From: Rhodothermales bacterium
Lineage (GTDB): Bacteria; Bacteroidota; Rhodothermia; Rhodothermales; Bin80
DNA: 33,094 bases
Assembly (NCBI GenBank): GCA_012271205.1
Contig: JAAXGT010000045.1
Location: 1 to 33,094 of the forward strand
Reading direction: 5' to 3'
Part shown: positions 1-8,934 of the stretch, one piece after another
Layout of the letters: each line of letters opens with the position of its first letter
Position numbering within the stretch: position 1 is the first letter of the stretch
The notes under the pieces: model-generated
Told to the model about the DNA's origin: nothing
Seen by the model: the letters and a program-made list of their open reading frames with translations, nothing else
Database searches by the model: none
Program-made: the position numbers and the translations under genes

Positions 1-1
1 C

Positions 2-103
2 GGCCTGATCCTTGTCGTCGTCTTCGGCATTCTGCTCATACAGGACCGCAGAGCCGGTGGTTACCGTGCCAAGAAACTAGGGCGTGAAGATCACAACGGG
101 TGA
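2..103 (+). CDS. C-terminal fragment of an integral membrane protein (partial)
   Basis: The window opens inside an open frame that ends with TGA at 101-103. The visible 33 residues start with a strongly hydrophobic stretch (GLILVVVFGILLIQ), which reads as the last transmembrane helix. A basic, cytoplasm-type tail (RRAGGYRAKKLGRE) follows, consistent with the positive-inside rule. This is the usual look of the end of a multipass transporter, but the family cannot be named from so little. It converges on the leftward dehydrogenase gene ending at 906. Confidence 0.45.
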   Translation, partial: GLILVVVFGILLIQDRRAGGYRAKKLGREDHNG

Positions 104-905
104 AAGGGGAAGTAGAAGCACATACAGTATTTGCCGCGGATAACAATGTGCCGCATTGGTGAAGACATGACCGGTCCAGCCTGTCACCTGATGCATCTTC
201 CCAATCGGATCCATCGCAGACCATAACGGGGTGGTGCAGGACGCATTGCGGTATCGCACCTTTGCCGTGGTAGTCGGTCTTGGAGCAGGTGTATTGTTTA
301 TGATATGCGTGTCGCCGAAGACGGGATGATGAAGCAAGAGCATTCAGCCGGATTTCTGAATGTCGAACTCGCTGGGGCCATCCGCAATCGGTACGCCGAC
401 ACTTTATTTTACCGTGCAGGTCAGAGCCACTGGCTCTGCACACCTGACCGTCTATCCAGAATAGGCGAGTGAGTGCCGGAATAGTGCTTAAGTTTAGCCA
501 ACAAGGATTCCAAGATTACCAGAAGCACAAGATTTGAGCTCAACCCAGCAACTGGTCGGATTAGGCCTCCTTATTTCCCCGTACCAATAGGTCTGCAACG
601 CAAAAGCCGGCGCCTTGCTGCTCTGCCTCAACATTACCCACGGCTCCTTGAATGCGGTGCGGGCCGTAAATCGGATCACCACCCACTAATCCGCCAACAC
701 ATTGGAGGAATTCATGATCACGTCCTCCGAGACAGACTTCAAAGTCTCAGCGTAATTGCTCGACGCGTTGTACTGTGATGCACCAGCGGCATATTGTGGC
801 CACGATGAAGGCAAAGCATGAATCCGCAGGGGGGCGTTGCAGAAAAAGGTTGGCGGGGATTTCATGCTACCGGATTACCGTGACGGTACGTAACGTGGCG
901 CCGGC
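104..905. other. gene-poor stretch of about 800 bases
   Basis: I see no convincing gene here. On the minus strand an open run from about 861 down to 689 gives a protein-like, Ser/Asn-rich string (ASQYNASSNYAETLKSVSED) ending in a TAG at 686-688. The same frame then stays open to 494 with no recognisable motif. It could be the decayed end of a lost gene. A 13-base near-palindrome, taccgtgacggta, lies at 876-888 just past the end of the dehydrogenase gene and could contribute to termination, but no T tract follows it. Confidence 0.4.
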
Positions 906-3842
906 CTAGACCAAAGCGTCGCGCAATACCTCGGCTGGATGCAGCACACGGCGCGCGCTGCCGTGCTCTATCTGGTGGCGACAGCTAGTTCCCGGCGCCA
1001 CTACTATCGTAGCCCCGCCTGAAGCCCGGACTTCGGGCAGCAGGCGGCGCTCCGCCATCGTACAAGAAATCCGGTAATGCTCCTTCTCGTAGCCGAAGGA
1101 ACCGGCCATCCCGCAACAGCTCGAATCTACCTCCCGCACTTCGTAATTCTCCGGAAGAGAGAGCACTTGGCGGGTCGGTTCAGTACCTACGAGTGCACGC
1201 TGGTGACAGTGGCCGTGGAGCAACAGGTCACGCTTTTCGCGTGTGAAGGAAAGTGGCAACTGGCCCGCATCTGCCAGACACGCAATGAATTCCTCAAACA
1301 GCACGGCCTGCTTTGCCACACGCTGCGCCTGGGCATCTCCGGGCAAGAGGTACAAGTATTCATCCCGGAAGGAAAGCAGGCAGCTGGGCTCAAGCCCGAT
1401 AATCGGCAGGCCGGCTTCGGCAAAGGGCACCAGCCGGGCTACGGTATTCCGTGCGGCCGTGCGGGCTTTTTTCACCAGTCCCTTGGAAATCATCGGCCGA
1501 CCGCAGCATCTGTGCCCCTCCGGCAACAACACCTCAAAACCGGCCGCTTCCAGCACCTCGGTAGCCGCAACAGCAATATCCGGCTCCTGGTATGTATTGA
1601 ACGTGTCGTTAAAGAGTACCACTTGTCCCATTGCACCGGCTCCTGCCTTGTGGCGTTTGAACCAAGCCGTAAACGGCGTCCGCGCGAAGGGCGGGAGCAC
1701 ACGCTCGCGGCTGATATCCAGCCACTTATCCAGCGCCCAGCGTGTCAGGCCATTTCCAAGTACTGCATTCGTAAGCGGGGCAGCAAAACCACTACCCATG
1801 CGGGCAAGACGGGCTATGTCTCCGAACAGGCGGGTGCGCAGCGGCGTACCGTTCTTGGCAAGGTACTGAGCCAGGAACTCAAACTTGATTTTGGCCATGT
1901 CCACCGAAGACGGGCACTCCGACTTGCAGGCTTTACACTCGACACACAAATCCATGACTTCGTACATGCGCCGGCTGGTGAGCTCTTCCGGCGGCAACAC
2001 ACCTGAAAGCGCAGCCCGCAACGCGTTTGCGCGCCCGCGTGTGGAGTGCTCCTCCTCACGGGTCGCCATGAAGCTTGGGCACATGCCACCGGTGGTTTCC
2101 TTGCGGCAAATGCCGGCACCATTACACATTTCCACGGCGCGGTCGAATCCATGCTCCTCGCTGAAGTCCAGTTTTAGCTCCAGTGGGATGACCTTGTAGT
2201 TCGCTCCGTAACGCAGATTTTCCGTGACAGGCGGCGCATTCACTACAATGCCCGGATTCAGGATACCGTGAGGATCCCACGTGCGCTTGACCTCCTGATA
2301 GAGCCTGTACAGGCCTGGCCCGAAAAACCGCTCATTCATCCAGCTCCGTACACGTCCATCACCGTGCTCACTGGAGAGTGCCCCGCCATAGCCGTGCAGG
2401 AGTTCGACGGCAAAGTGGAGGATTTCTGGAATCTTGGCGATCTCGCTCGCCGCTTTCGTATTGATTAGCGGACGGATATGAACGCAGCCGGCACTGGCGT
2501 GTGCATAGTAGGCTACACGGGAGCCCAACCCCTCGCAGAATTCATCTATCTGGCGCACGTAATCTGCCAGATGCTCCGTCGGAACAGCAGCATCTTCAAT
2601 AAAGGGAATGGGCTTGTGATCACCCTTGATACTCATGAGCAGTCCCAGCCCCACTTTGCGCACTGTCCAAACGTCTCGCTGCCTCCGCGCGTCCAGCACC
2701 CTGAGTACACTCCCGTGGTGCCCGCTGGCTGTAAGGACCGAGCATAATCGGTCGATTTTCGCAGTTAACTCGCTACGTCCGCTGCCGTAAAACTCTGTAA
2801 TCAATATGCAGTCGGGTTCGCCGTCCACAAAGGTCTTTAGCAGCCGGGCGTATTCCGGAACCTCCCGGCATAGCATGAGCCCCAGATTGTCCAGTAGCTC
2901 AACTGCACTCGGATCCGCTTTCAAAATAACGGGAACCGTGGACAAGGCGGCCTGCAGACTGTCGAAGTGGACGATCGCCAGACCGCGCGCCGCCGGCAAA
3001 GGCACCAGATTCAGCCGTACGTCCTGCATGACGGCCAGCGTACCCTCGGCGCCGCAAACAAGCTTGGCCAGGTTAAAGCAGCCATCGTGCGGGAGACGAA
3101 AAGAGGGTCCCGCACCAATGAAGCGGTCCAAATTGTATCCGCCACACCGGCGCCAGTGACGCGGTGTCCCGTCCAGGATGGTCGCCCGGTTCTCCGGCTC
3201 AGCGGTGAGTGCCGCAATCTTCCGATAGACCTCGCCCTCCCGGCCGCTGCGCCCGGCGTGTCCAAGCAACATGTCCTCTCCCACGGGCCCTAGGCTGACT
3301 TGGCTCCCGTCGCTTAAGACCACGTCCATCCCCAGCACGTGGTCGGCCGTCATTCCGTAGCAAATGGAGTGGCTGCCAGTGGCATTGTTGCTCACAATAC
3401 CTCCCATCGCGGCACGGTTGCTGCTTGCGGGATCGGGACCGAATTGCAGCCCGAAGGGTGCCAGATCCAGATTGAGGCGGTCAAGCACCATACCGGGCTC
3501 GGTGCGTACCCAGCGCTCCGCCTGATTCACCTCTATGATCCGATCCAGATGACGCGTAAAATCCAAGACAAGCGCCTCACCCACCGCTTGGCCGGCCAAG
3601 CTGCTCCCTCCGGTGCGCGGCAACAGACTAATGCCAAATTCCGCGGCAAGACTGACGGCCGCGTGCACGTCGTCCCGAGACGCCGGGAAAAACACCCCAT
3701 GCGGCATTACACGGTAAATACTCGCGTCCGTGCTGTATAGTACCCGGCTATAGGTATCGGTCCGCACCTCCCCCTGACTTACCCTGCGCAGTGCGCTCAG
3801 GAAGTCCGGCAGAGCTTCAGACGTATGAGACAAGCGAGTCAC
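906..3842 (-). CDS. FAD/Fe-S D-2-hydroxyacid dehydrogenase, fused GlcD-GlcF type (YdiJ-like)
   Basis: This 978-residue protein fuses an FAD-linked dehydrogenase to an iron-sulphur electron-transfer half. The FAD_binding_4 fold covers roughly residues 40-280 (RTGGSSLAGQAVG at 76-88; SSNRAAMGGIVSNNATGSHS). The FAD-oxidase C-terminal domain follows to about 535 (HASAGCVHIRPL; SSEHGDGRVRSWMNERFFGP). Next comes a two-cluster ferredoxin-like domain, with Cys573, Cys579 and Cys588-Pro, then Cys633, Cys636, Cys639 and Cys643-Pro. Two CCG domains close the protein (RCCGRPMISKG; DSSCCGMAGSFGYE). E. coli YdiJ, a D-2-hydroxyglutarate dehydrogenase, has this order and similar length. The exact substrate (D-lactate, D-2-hydroxyglutarate or glycolate) cannot be read from sequence. 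The start is GTG, overlapping the stop of the sugar dehydrogenase gene by 4 bases (GTGA), which suggests translational coupling. Confidence 0.9.
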   Translation of the reverse strand: MTRLSHTSEALPDFLSALRRVSQGEVRTDTYSRVLYSTDASIYRVMPHGVFFPASRDDVHAAVSLAAEFGISLLPRTGGSSLAGQAVGEALVLDFTRHLDRIIEVNQAERWVRTEPGMVLDRLNLDLAPFGLQFGPDPASSNRAAMGGIVSNNATGSHSICYGMTADHVLGMDVVLSDGSQVSLGPVGEDMLLGHAGRSGREGEVYRKIAALTAEPENRATILDGTPRHWRRCGGYNLDRFIGAGPSFRLPHDGCFNLAKLVCGAEGTLAVMQDVRLNLVPLPAARGLAIVHFDSLQAALSTVPVILKADPSAVELLDNLGLMLCREVPEYARLLKTFVDGEPDCILITEFYGSGRSELTAKIDRLCSVLTASGHHGSVLRVLDARRQRDVWTVRKVGLGLLMSIKGDHKPIPFIEDAAVPTEHLADYVRQIDEFCEGLGSRVAYYAHASAGCVHIRPLINTKAASEIAKIPEILHFAVELLHGYGGALSSEHGDGRVRSWMNERFFGPGLYRLYQEVKRTWDPHGILNPGIVVNAPPVTENLRYGANYKVIPLELKLDFSEEHGFDRAVEMCNGAGICRKETTGGMCPSFMATREEEHSTRGRANALRAALSGVLPPEELTSRRMYEVMDLCVECKACKSECPSSVDMAKIKFEFLAQYLAKNGTPLRTRLFGDIARLARMGSGFAAPLTNAVLGNGLTRWALDKWLDISRERVLPPFARTPFTAWFKRHKAGAGAMGQVVLFNDTFNTYQEPDIAVAATEVLEAAGFEVLLPEGHRCCGRPMISKGLVKKARTAARNTVARLVPFAEAGLPIIGLEPSCLLSFRDEYLYLLPGDAQAQRVAKQAVLFEEFIACLADAGQLPLSFTREKRDLLLHGHCHQRALVGTEPTRQVLSLPENYEVREVDSSCCGMAGSFGYEKEHYRISCTMAERRLLPEVRASGGATIVVAPGTSCRHQIEHGSARRVLHPAEVLRDALV

Positions 3843-5101
3843 GAACCGGTGTAGATGATGCGCCAGATACGACCGCGAACAGAATCCGAAATATACACGG
3901 ACCCATCTGGTCCCTGCGCCAGCCCGGTCGGCCGGGCTTTGGCCCGACCGGGCGTGGAGAGGGAATCGGTCCCCGCAAAGCCCCCTGCAAACACTTCGGC
4001 GTCACCTGCAACGCCTTCATCACCAAGCGGCAAAAAGCTGACTTGGAATCCAGCCTGCAGGGGCTCGCGATTCCAAGAACCGTGAAAGGCCACCAGTGCG
4101 CCGCCTTGATAGCGCTCAGGGTACTGCGTGCCTGTGTAGAATATCACATCATTGGGCGCCCAGTGCGCCGTGAATCCATAAATCGGATCCTTGGTCTCGC
4201 TGCAACGATCTGCCAACTCTCCGTCACCCCCATACTCGGGACCCAACACTTTCTGGCCCTTCAGGTGATCGTAGTAGCAGTAGGGCCAACCGAAATCATC
4301 TCCCTCCTCCACGACAAAAAATTCTTCCGCCGGCAGCTGATTGTTTTGCTCTACAGTAAACCGGTCCTGCCAGAGACGGTGCAAATCATCGCGTCCGTGT
4401 TGCACAACGTACAGTCGGTTGTGGGCCGCATGCCAAGTAAGGGCCACGGCGTTGCGAATACCCGTGGCGTAGCGCATACCGTCGCCGTAGACCGTCTGAT
4501 TGGGCGTTTCTGCCGCGACCCTCCATATGCCGGCATACTCCTCCAGAAGCGGGCAAGGATCCTGTCCCGCTACGCCGGGCATTCGCGAGGGCGACTGACA
4601 GGCATTTGATGGCGCGCCGATGTTGAGGTACATGCTTCCGGCGCCGTCAAAATCAAATGGCTTGGTGGCATGACTGGGCTGATCGTGGAAGCCTCGGACA
4701 ATGGTTTCGGCATCCCCTTCCGGTAGAAGGGCCCCCTCCTGCAATGCGTAACGTACAATCAAAGTATCCGCGCCAAAGTAAAGCCAGCCATTCTGCAGGT
4801 GAATGCCCGTGCCGCCCAATTCACCGAAGTAGGCAATGCTGTCCGCACGACCATCGCCATCAAGGTCACGCAGCGCGGCAATCCCACCCCGTTCGGCAAC
4901 CTGACGTAAAGCCACGTACACATCTCCGTTTTCGCTGACGGCAAGATGACGCGCACGGCCCAGTGAATCGGCCACAACGATGGCGCAGAAGCCTTCCGGG
5001 AGTGTGAGACCGTCGTTGCTTTCGGCGCAGGTCAATTCAGGCGAATCGCTTGTTCGGCAGGCCACCACCAGTAGAAGGACAGCCATAAGCAGCTTTTTCA
5101 T
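3839..5101 (-). CDS. PQQ-dependent sugar (glucose/sorbosone) dehydrogenase-type lipoprotein
   Basis: This 420-residue protein starts with a lipoprotein signal peptide (MKKLLMAVLLLVVAC, lipobox VVAC, Cys15), so it should be anchored in the envelope. The mature part reads as the six-bladed beta-propeller of the soluble aldose sugar dehydrogenase (YliI/GDH-B) and sorbosone dehydrogenase family. It opens with LPEGFCAIVVADSLGRARHL and closes with GLAQGPDGSVYISDSVRGRI. Family members oxidise aldoses with PQQ and pass electrons to the respiratory chain. Whether this host makes PQQ cannot be seen here. The gene begins 14 bases after the ruvB stop and overlaps the next dehydrogenase by 4 bases, so the three genes probably share a transcript. 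The ATG at 5099-5101 is the only start that keeps the signal peptide. Confidence 0.85.
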   Translation of the reverse strand: MKKLLMAVLLLVVACRTSDSPELTCAESNDGLTLPEGFCAIVVADSLGRARHLAVSENGDVYVALRQVAERGGIAALRDLDGDGRADSIAYFGELGGTGIHLQNGWLYFGADTLIVRYALQEGALLPEGDAETIVRGFHDQPSHATKPFDFDGAGSMYLNIGAPSNACQSPSRMPGVAGQDPCPLLEEYAGIWRVAAETPNQTVYGDGMRYATGIRNAVALTWHAAHNRLYVVQHGRDDLHRLWQDRFTVEQNNQLPAEEFFVVEEGDDFGWPYCYYDHLKGQKVLGPEYGGDGELADRCSETKDPIYGFTAHWAPNDVIFYTGTQYPERYQGGALVAFHGSWNREPLQAGFQVSFLPLGDEGVAGDAEVFAGGFAGTDSLSTPGRAKARPTGLAQGPDGSVYISDSVRGRIWRIIYTGS

Positions 5102-5115
5102 GGATTCTCGCGAGG

Positions 5116-6681
5116 TTAACCAAAAAGATCGGGTGGACTTTTCGGATTCGAGCGACCAAAATGCTTGTACGCTTTGGGAGTGGCTACGCGACCGCGGGCG
5201 GTGCGCTGCAGGTATCCTTCCTGAATCAGATAAGGTTCGTACACCTCTTCGATGGTTCCCGCATCTTCACCAGCCGCTACTGCCAGCGTGCTGAGACCGA
5301 CTGGCCCCCCACCGAAGTTGTCAACTATGGTGAGCAAAATGCGTGCATCCATGTCATCCAGACCGGCTTGGTCGACTTCGAGCGCCGTCAGTGCGCGATC
5401 TGCCGTCTTCAGCGTAATGCGGCCGTCCCCCTCAACCTGCGCAAAGTCGCGCGTCCGGCGAAGGAGACGATTGGCGATGCGAGGCGTGCCTCGGCTGCGA
5501 CGCGCGATTTCGGTCGCCCCCCTGGCATCTATCTTGACTTTTAGAATACCGGCCGAGCGCACCAGGATTTGATTCAAGAGGTCGGCCGAGTAGTAGTCGT
5601 ACCGGAAGTCAATACCGAACCGGGCCCGTAGAGGTGCGGTCAAAAGACCCTTGCGCGTCGTAGCCCCTACCAGTGTGAACGGTGGCAGCGTGAGCTTGAC
5701 ACTGCGCGCGTTGGGGCCGCTGTCAATGACAATGTCTATGCGGTAGTCCTCCATGGCGGAGTAAAGGTACTCCTCCACATGCGGCGGAAGACGGTGTATC
5801 TCGTCGATAAACAGTACATCTGCCTCGCCAAGCTTGGTCAGAATACCAGCGATGGCGGCCGGCTTGTCCAGAACGGGACCACTGGTCGTCGTAATGGACG
5901 CCCCCATCTCAGCAGCAACGATGTGGCCCAACGTGGTGTTGTGATTCAAAAGCCCGTTAGCAACAAATGCATGTGTTTCCGGCAACACGAAGTCGAATGT
6001 CTCCGCCGCCGAAGGATGGATTTGAGTTACGGCATCCAGGAATACGGGACCGCGTGAACTCGCAATCGGCCGGTTAACAGTTACTGTCCGGCCCGCGCGA
6101 TCCGGCCGACCTAATTGAGGGCTATTCGCCGGCGCACTATGCCGCAACACAGTGCGGCCACTCCCCGAGAACGAGGGGTCTGCAACCAGAAGCTCGTCGC
6201 CCGTTGTCAACAAATCCAGAGAACGCCAGACATAACCGTTCGGCGTGTGGACCAGGAGGGGATGGCAGGGTGTGCCCTCTATTTCGAAGCCACGTTTCGT
6301 TTTGACGCAAAGCGTTGGCCCGTAACCGCTCGCATAAACATGTGACGTTGTTTCCGGACCATGCAATCCGATTAATGATATCTCCAGCGCACGATACTCG
6401 CCAGGACGCATATCCGCTGGTATGAGTTCACGCATCTGCACGTAACCCTGCGGGGTCAACACCTGGCTGCACCCGGTAATGCACTTGCCCAGCCCCGGGG
6501 GGCCGGAAAGCAGCACATGGTCCAAACTTTCGCCACGTTCCAGCGCAGCTTGCATGAACACACGCAAGTTGTCCTTGATCTTGTCCTGACCTATAAATTC
6601 CGTCAGCCTTCGCGGACGCAGCCTTCGCTCGAAATCATCGTCTCGCACGCGGGGGGATGTTAGGCCGTGTCGGTCAGCCAT
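5116..6681 (-). CDS. ruvB: Holliday junction branch migration ATPase RuvB, interrupted by an intein
   Basis: The 521-residue precursor encodes RuvB exteins of 66 and 273 residues (339 in total, the normal RuvB size) around a 182-residue intein. N-extein: [21 protein letters not shown] and the P-loop GPPGLGK. C-extein: [12 protein letters not shown], Walker [12 protein letters not shown], sensor 1 region [12 protein letters not shown], arginine-finger region [28 protein letters not shown] and the winged helix ([17 protein letters not shown]). RuvB hexamers drive branch migration of Holliday junctions with RuvA and RuvC. The intein separates the P-loop Lys66 from its Thr, so ATP binding should depend on splicing. 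It is the first gene of a leftward unit with two dehydrogenases and is divergent from rpoN. ruvA and ruvC are not in the window. Confidence 0.95.
   Translation of the reverse strand: MADRHGLTSPRVRDDDFERRLRPRRLTEFIGQDKIKDNLRVFMQAALERGESLDHVLLSGPPGLGKCITGCSQVLTPQGYVQMRELIPADMRPGEYRALEISLIGLHGPETTSHVYASGYGPTLCVKTKRGFEIEGTPCHPLLVHTPNGYVWRSLDLLTTGDELLVADPSFSGSGRTVLRHSAPANSPQLGRPDRAGRTVTVNRPIASSRGPVFLDAVTQIHPSAAETFDFVLPETHAFVANGLLNHNTTLGHIVAAEMGASITTTSGPVLDKPAAIAGILTKLGEADVLFIDEIHRLPPHVEEYLYSAMEDYRIDIVIDSGPNARSVKLTLPPFTLVGATTRKGLLTAPLRARFGIDFRYDYYSADLLNQILVRSAGILKVKIDARGATEIARRSRGTPRIANRLLRRTRDFAQVEGDGRITLKTADRALTALEVDQAGLDDMDARILLTIVDNFGGGPVGLSTLAVAAGEDAGTIEEVYEPYLIQEGYLQRTARGRVATPKAYKHFGRSNPKSPPDLFG
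5938..6483 (-). other. mini-intein in the RuvB Walker A motif (residues 67-248)
   Basis: The insertion starts with Cys67 ([15 protein letters not shown], block A) and ends with His247-Asn248 (NGLLNHN, block G); the first C-extein residue is Thr249. Block B shows the TxxH motif as Thr137-Pro-Cys-His140. Block F is [17 protein letters not shown], with Asp230 and His237. All residues needed for class 1 splicing are therefore present: Cys1 for the N-S shift, block B Thr/His, block F Asp/His, penultimate His, terminal Asn and +1 Thr. Between blocks B and F there is only a linker of about 50 residues rich in Ser, Pro and Arg. No LAGLIDADG or HNH endonuclease is visible, so this is a mini-intein, presumably fixed and immobile. 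Removal restores GPPGLGK-TTLG. Confidence 0.95.
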
Positions 6682-6784
6682 ATTGCTGCGAAATGCAGTC
6701 GTGGTAGATTGCCGCCTACAAACAATGTCGTTCGCTGCTACGTTTCAAGTGTTGAATGCAAGGCGAGTGACGACGCATTGGACA

Positions 6785-8224
6785 ATGCTGAATCTGAAAC
6801 AGGAGCTAAGACTTCAGCAAAAGCTCTCGCCGCAGCAGATCCAATACATCAAACTGCTGCAGCTCCCGACACTCGCGTTGGAGCAGCGCATACAGCAGGA
6901 ACTGGAAGTTAACCCCCTGCTGGAAGAAGGTGCGGCAATAGAAGAAACCTCTGAAGCGGACCCCCCCGAGGTTCAAGAGGCCGACGATGACTACGATTGG
7001 GAAGAGCTACTACCCGGTGGCGATGATCTCTACGGATACAAGGCACGCGTAGACACGAGTGAAGAGTGGCGGGAAATCCCACTGGTAGCTCAGGAGTCAT
7101 TGGCCGACCACCTGCGTGCCCAGAAAGCCTTCCTGAGTCTGACCGAACGCGACACTCTGATTGCCGAACAGATTATCGGCTCCATCGACGAGGACGGCTA
7201 CCTGCGTCGCGAATTGGTCTCCATCGTGGATGACATCATGTTCAATCACGGTCTGGAGTTGTCCGAGGATGACGTGCTGCGTGTGCTCCATGATGTGCAG
7301 CGCCTGGACCCGGTCGGAATTGCCGCGCGCAGCCTGAAGGAGTGTTTGTATGTGCAACTGGAAATGGCGTCGGAAGGTACGCCGGGGCGCAGCGTGGCAT
7401 TGAAGATCCTCGACCAGATGTTTGAGGCCTTCACGCGTAAGCGCTTTGCCCAGATAAAGGGCAGGCTGGGCGTGGACGATATTGAGCTGAAGACCGCGTT
7501 TGATCTGATTCAGCGCTGTAATCCGAAGCCGGGTGAGGGTGCGTTTTCGGCTCAGGAGAACTACATAACCCCGGATTTCCTGGTGCGTTACGAGGACGAC
7601 GATTTCACCATTTACCTGAATGGCAAAAACACGCCCCAGCTCCACGTTTCACGGGCATACCGAAAGATGCTGGAGCAGCTTTCGGATGGACAGCAAAAAG
7701 GACCAGCACGTGCAGTGGACCAGGAAACCCGCAAGTTCTTACGCAACAAGTTCGACGCCGCTCGTTGGTTTATCGACTCCATCCGGCAGCGCCACAACAC
7801 CCTGCTGGCCGTTATGCAGGAGATTGTATCGCAACAGGAAGCATTCTTCGCATTCGGAAAAGGGCACTTGCGCCCTCTAATTCTGAAAGACATAGCTGAT
7901 CGGTTGGGCATGGATATTTCCACGATCAGCCGGGTAGTCAGCGGCAAGTACGTACAATGCAATTTTGGCGTTTACGAGCTGAAGTATTTCTTTTCGGAGG
8001 GCGTGGCCACCGAAAGTGGAGACAGCGTGTCCAACAAGGAAGTCAAGGCGATAATCGCCAGCATTATCAACGAAGAAGACAAGGCTGCACCGCTATCAGA
8101 CCAGAGAATGACTGCCAAGCTTCGGGAGCGCGGGTTTCAGATCGCCCGGCGCACAGTCACCAAGTACCGTGAACAGTTAGGCATTCCGGTTGCGCGCCTG
8201 CGCCGGGAAATCGTGTTGACCTAA
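6785..8224 (+). CDS. rpoN: RNA polymerase sigma-54 factor RpoN
   Basis: This 479-residue protein directs polymerase to -24/-12 promoters and needs AAA+ enhancer-binding activators. The N-terminal activator-interacting region is typical (LNLKQELRLQQKLSPQQIQY, TLALEQRIQQELEVNPLLEE), followed by an acidic stretch (about residues 55-80). The core-binding domain, the helix-turn-helix (KDIADRLGMDISTISRVVSG) and the RpoN box ARRTVTKYRE at about residues 454-463 follow. I chose the ATG at 6785 because it begins the conserved N-terminus. An open frame extends upstream to 6683, but those residues do not resemble the family. The gene is divergent from ruvB. No sigma-54 activator gene is seen in the window, but a strong sigma-54 promoter lies about 600 bases downstream. 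Confidence 0.95.
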   Translation: MLNLKQELRLQQKLSPQQIQYIKLLQLPTLALEQRIQQELEVNPLLEEGAAIEETSEADPPEVQEADDDYDWEELLPGGDDLYGYKARVDTSEEWREIPLVAQESLADHLRAQKAFLSLTERDTLIAEQIIGSIDEDGYLRRELVSIVDDIMFNHGLELSEDDVLRVLHDVQRLDPVGIAARSLKECLYVQLEMASEGTPGRSVALKILDQMFEAFTRKRFAQIKGRLGVDDIELKTAFDLIQRCNPKPGEGAFSAQENYITPDFLVRYEDDDFTIYLNGKNTPQLHVSRAYRKMLEQLSDGQQKGPARAVDQETRKFLRNKFDAARWFIDSIRQRHNTLLAVMQEIVSQQEAFFAFGKGHLRPLILKDIADRLGMDISTISRVVSGKYVQCNFGVYELKYFFSEGVATESGDSVSNKEVKAIIASIINEEDKAAPLSDQRMTAKLRERGFQIARRTVTKYREQLGIPVARLRREIVLT

Positions 8225-8841
8225 CTGCGTGAACGGGTGGTTGCGCTCATCTTCACATGCAAAGGACGCAGTCCCACCAAGTTGTATGGCCATTTCCGGG
8301 AGCCTGAGGACCTCTCTGCCTATTTCGGGCAAGCATTGCAGGCTGAAACCAGGTTGTTCAGTCGCCGTGCAATCAGTCAAGTCCCCTTTGTGCTGTAAAT
8401 TGGGGTTGGGCTGATGTGGCGGACAGCGGGAGCCAGCCGCGCATTCTGGGACTGCTTGTGCTGGAGCCAGACCTCGTAAAGGGGACTCTTCAGAGCGGAC
8501 AATAGCCGGTAGCGTTTGTTACGCATATGGATCTCTACTTCCATCATATTCTCTCGCTGGAAAAAATTGTGACGGTGTGGTGGCCGAGTCTGATACGCTC
8601 GGGGAGGACAAGCTGGCTTTCGTCCTCTGTCTTTGTTGAGGGTGCCTGTTAGCACATTTAGGCTCCCTTGCAAAGGCCTTCCAATGTCTCAACATGCCCC
8701 ATATAGTGTTCGCATGTTGTGTGTGCCGCGTCAGAATCAGTTGAGGCCATTCCGGTGAATACGGGCGGCGGGTGTCAGCCTGCGCCAATCGCCCATTGTC
8801 GACGCAGGGCAGATACGACCCAAGGGTTCGGAAAATATTTT
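8225..8841. other. gene-poor stretch between rpoN and a sigma-54 promoter
   Basis: No gene is convincing here. A minus-strand frame (ATG at about 8559, preceded by a purine-rich CGAGAGAAT, stop near 8389) could encode a basic peptide starting MMEVEIHMRNKRYRLLSALK. It has no recognisable motif and I do not call it. An imperfectly spaced inverted repeat, cctgcg (8779-8784) and cgcagg (8803-8808), lies 34-63 bases before the sigma-54 element and might be part of an activator site. Confidence 0.35.
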
Positions 8842-8857
8842 TGGCCCGATTTTTGCT
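8842..8857 (+). promoter_or_regulatory. sigma-54 (-24/-12) promoter
   Basis: The sequence TGGCCCGATTTTTGCT fits the consensus TGGCACG-N4-TTGCW with one mismatch outside the invariant bases. The invariant GG is at 8843-8844 and GC at 8855-8856, exactly 12 bases apart. The expected transcription start is near 8868, about 67 bases before the ATG of the small gene at 8935. The surroundings are AT-rich (aaaatattt upstream, attaaatatta downstream). The rpoN gene lies just upstream on the same strand. Confidence 0.8.
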
Positions 8858-8934
8858 GTAGGATTAAATATTAGGCGTGACTCAGGTGTACTTGAGGCGG
8901 AGATTAATTATTAAGAAAACACGACCCCGGCGCC

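Noticed and set aside
1077-2006. Long plus-strand frame inside the FAD/Fe-S dehydrogenase gene
   Set aside because: It is a shadow of the minus-strand gene, whose product has full domain structure; the plus-strand translation is motif-free.
6683-6784. Upstream extension of rpoN by 34 residues
   Set aside because: The added residues do not resemble any sigma-54 N-terminus; the conserved region starts at the ATG at 6785, which gives normal length.
8389-8559. 57-codon minus-strand frame (MMEVEIHMRN...)
   Set aside because: A purine-rich stretch precedes it, but there is no motif, family or neighbour to support it.
8779-8808. Inverted repeat cctgcg/cgcagg as a proven activator site
   Set aside because: The arms are short and closer to the promoter than is usual for sigma-54 enhancers; kept only as a side remark.
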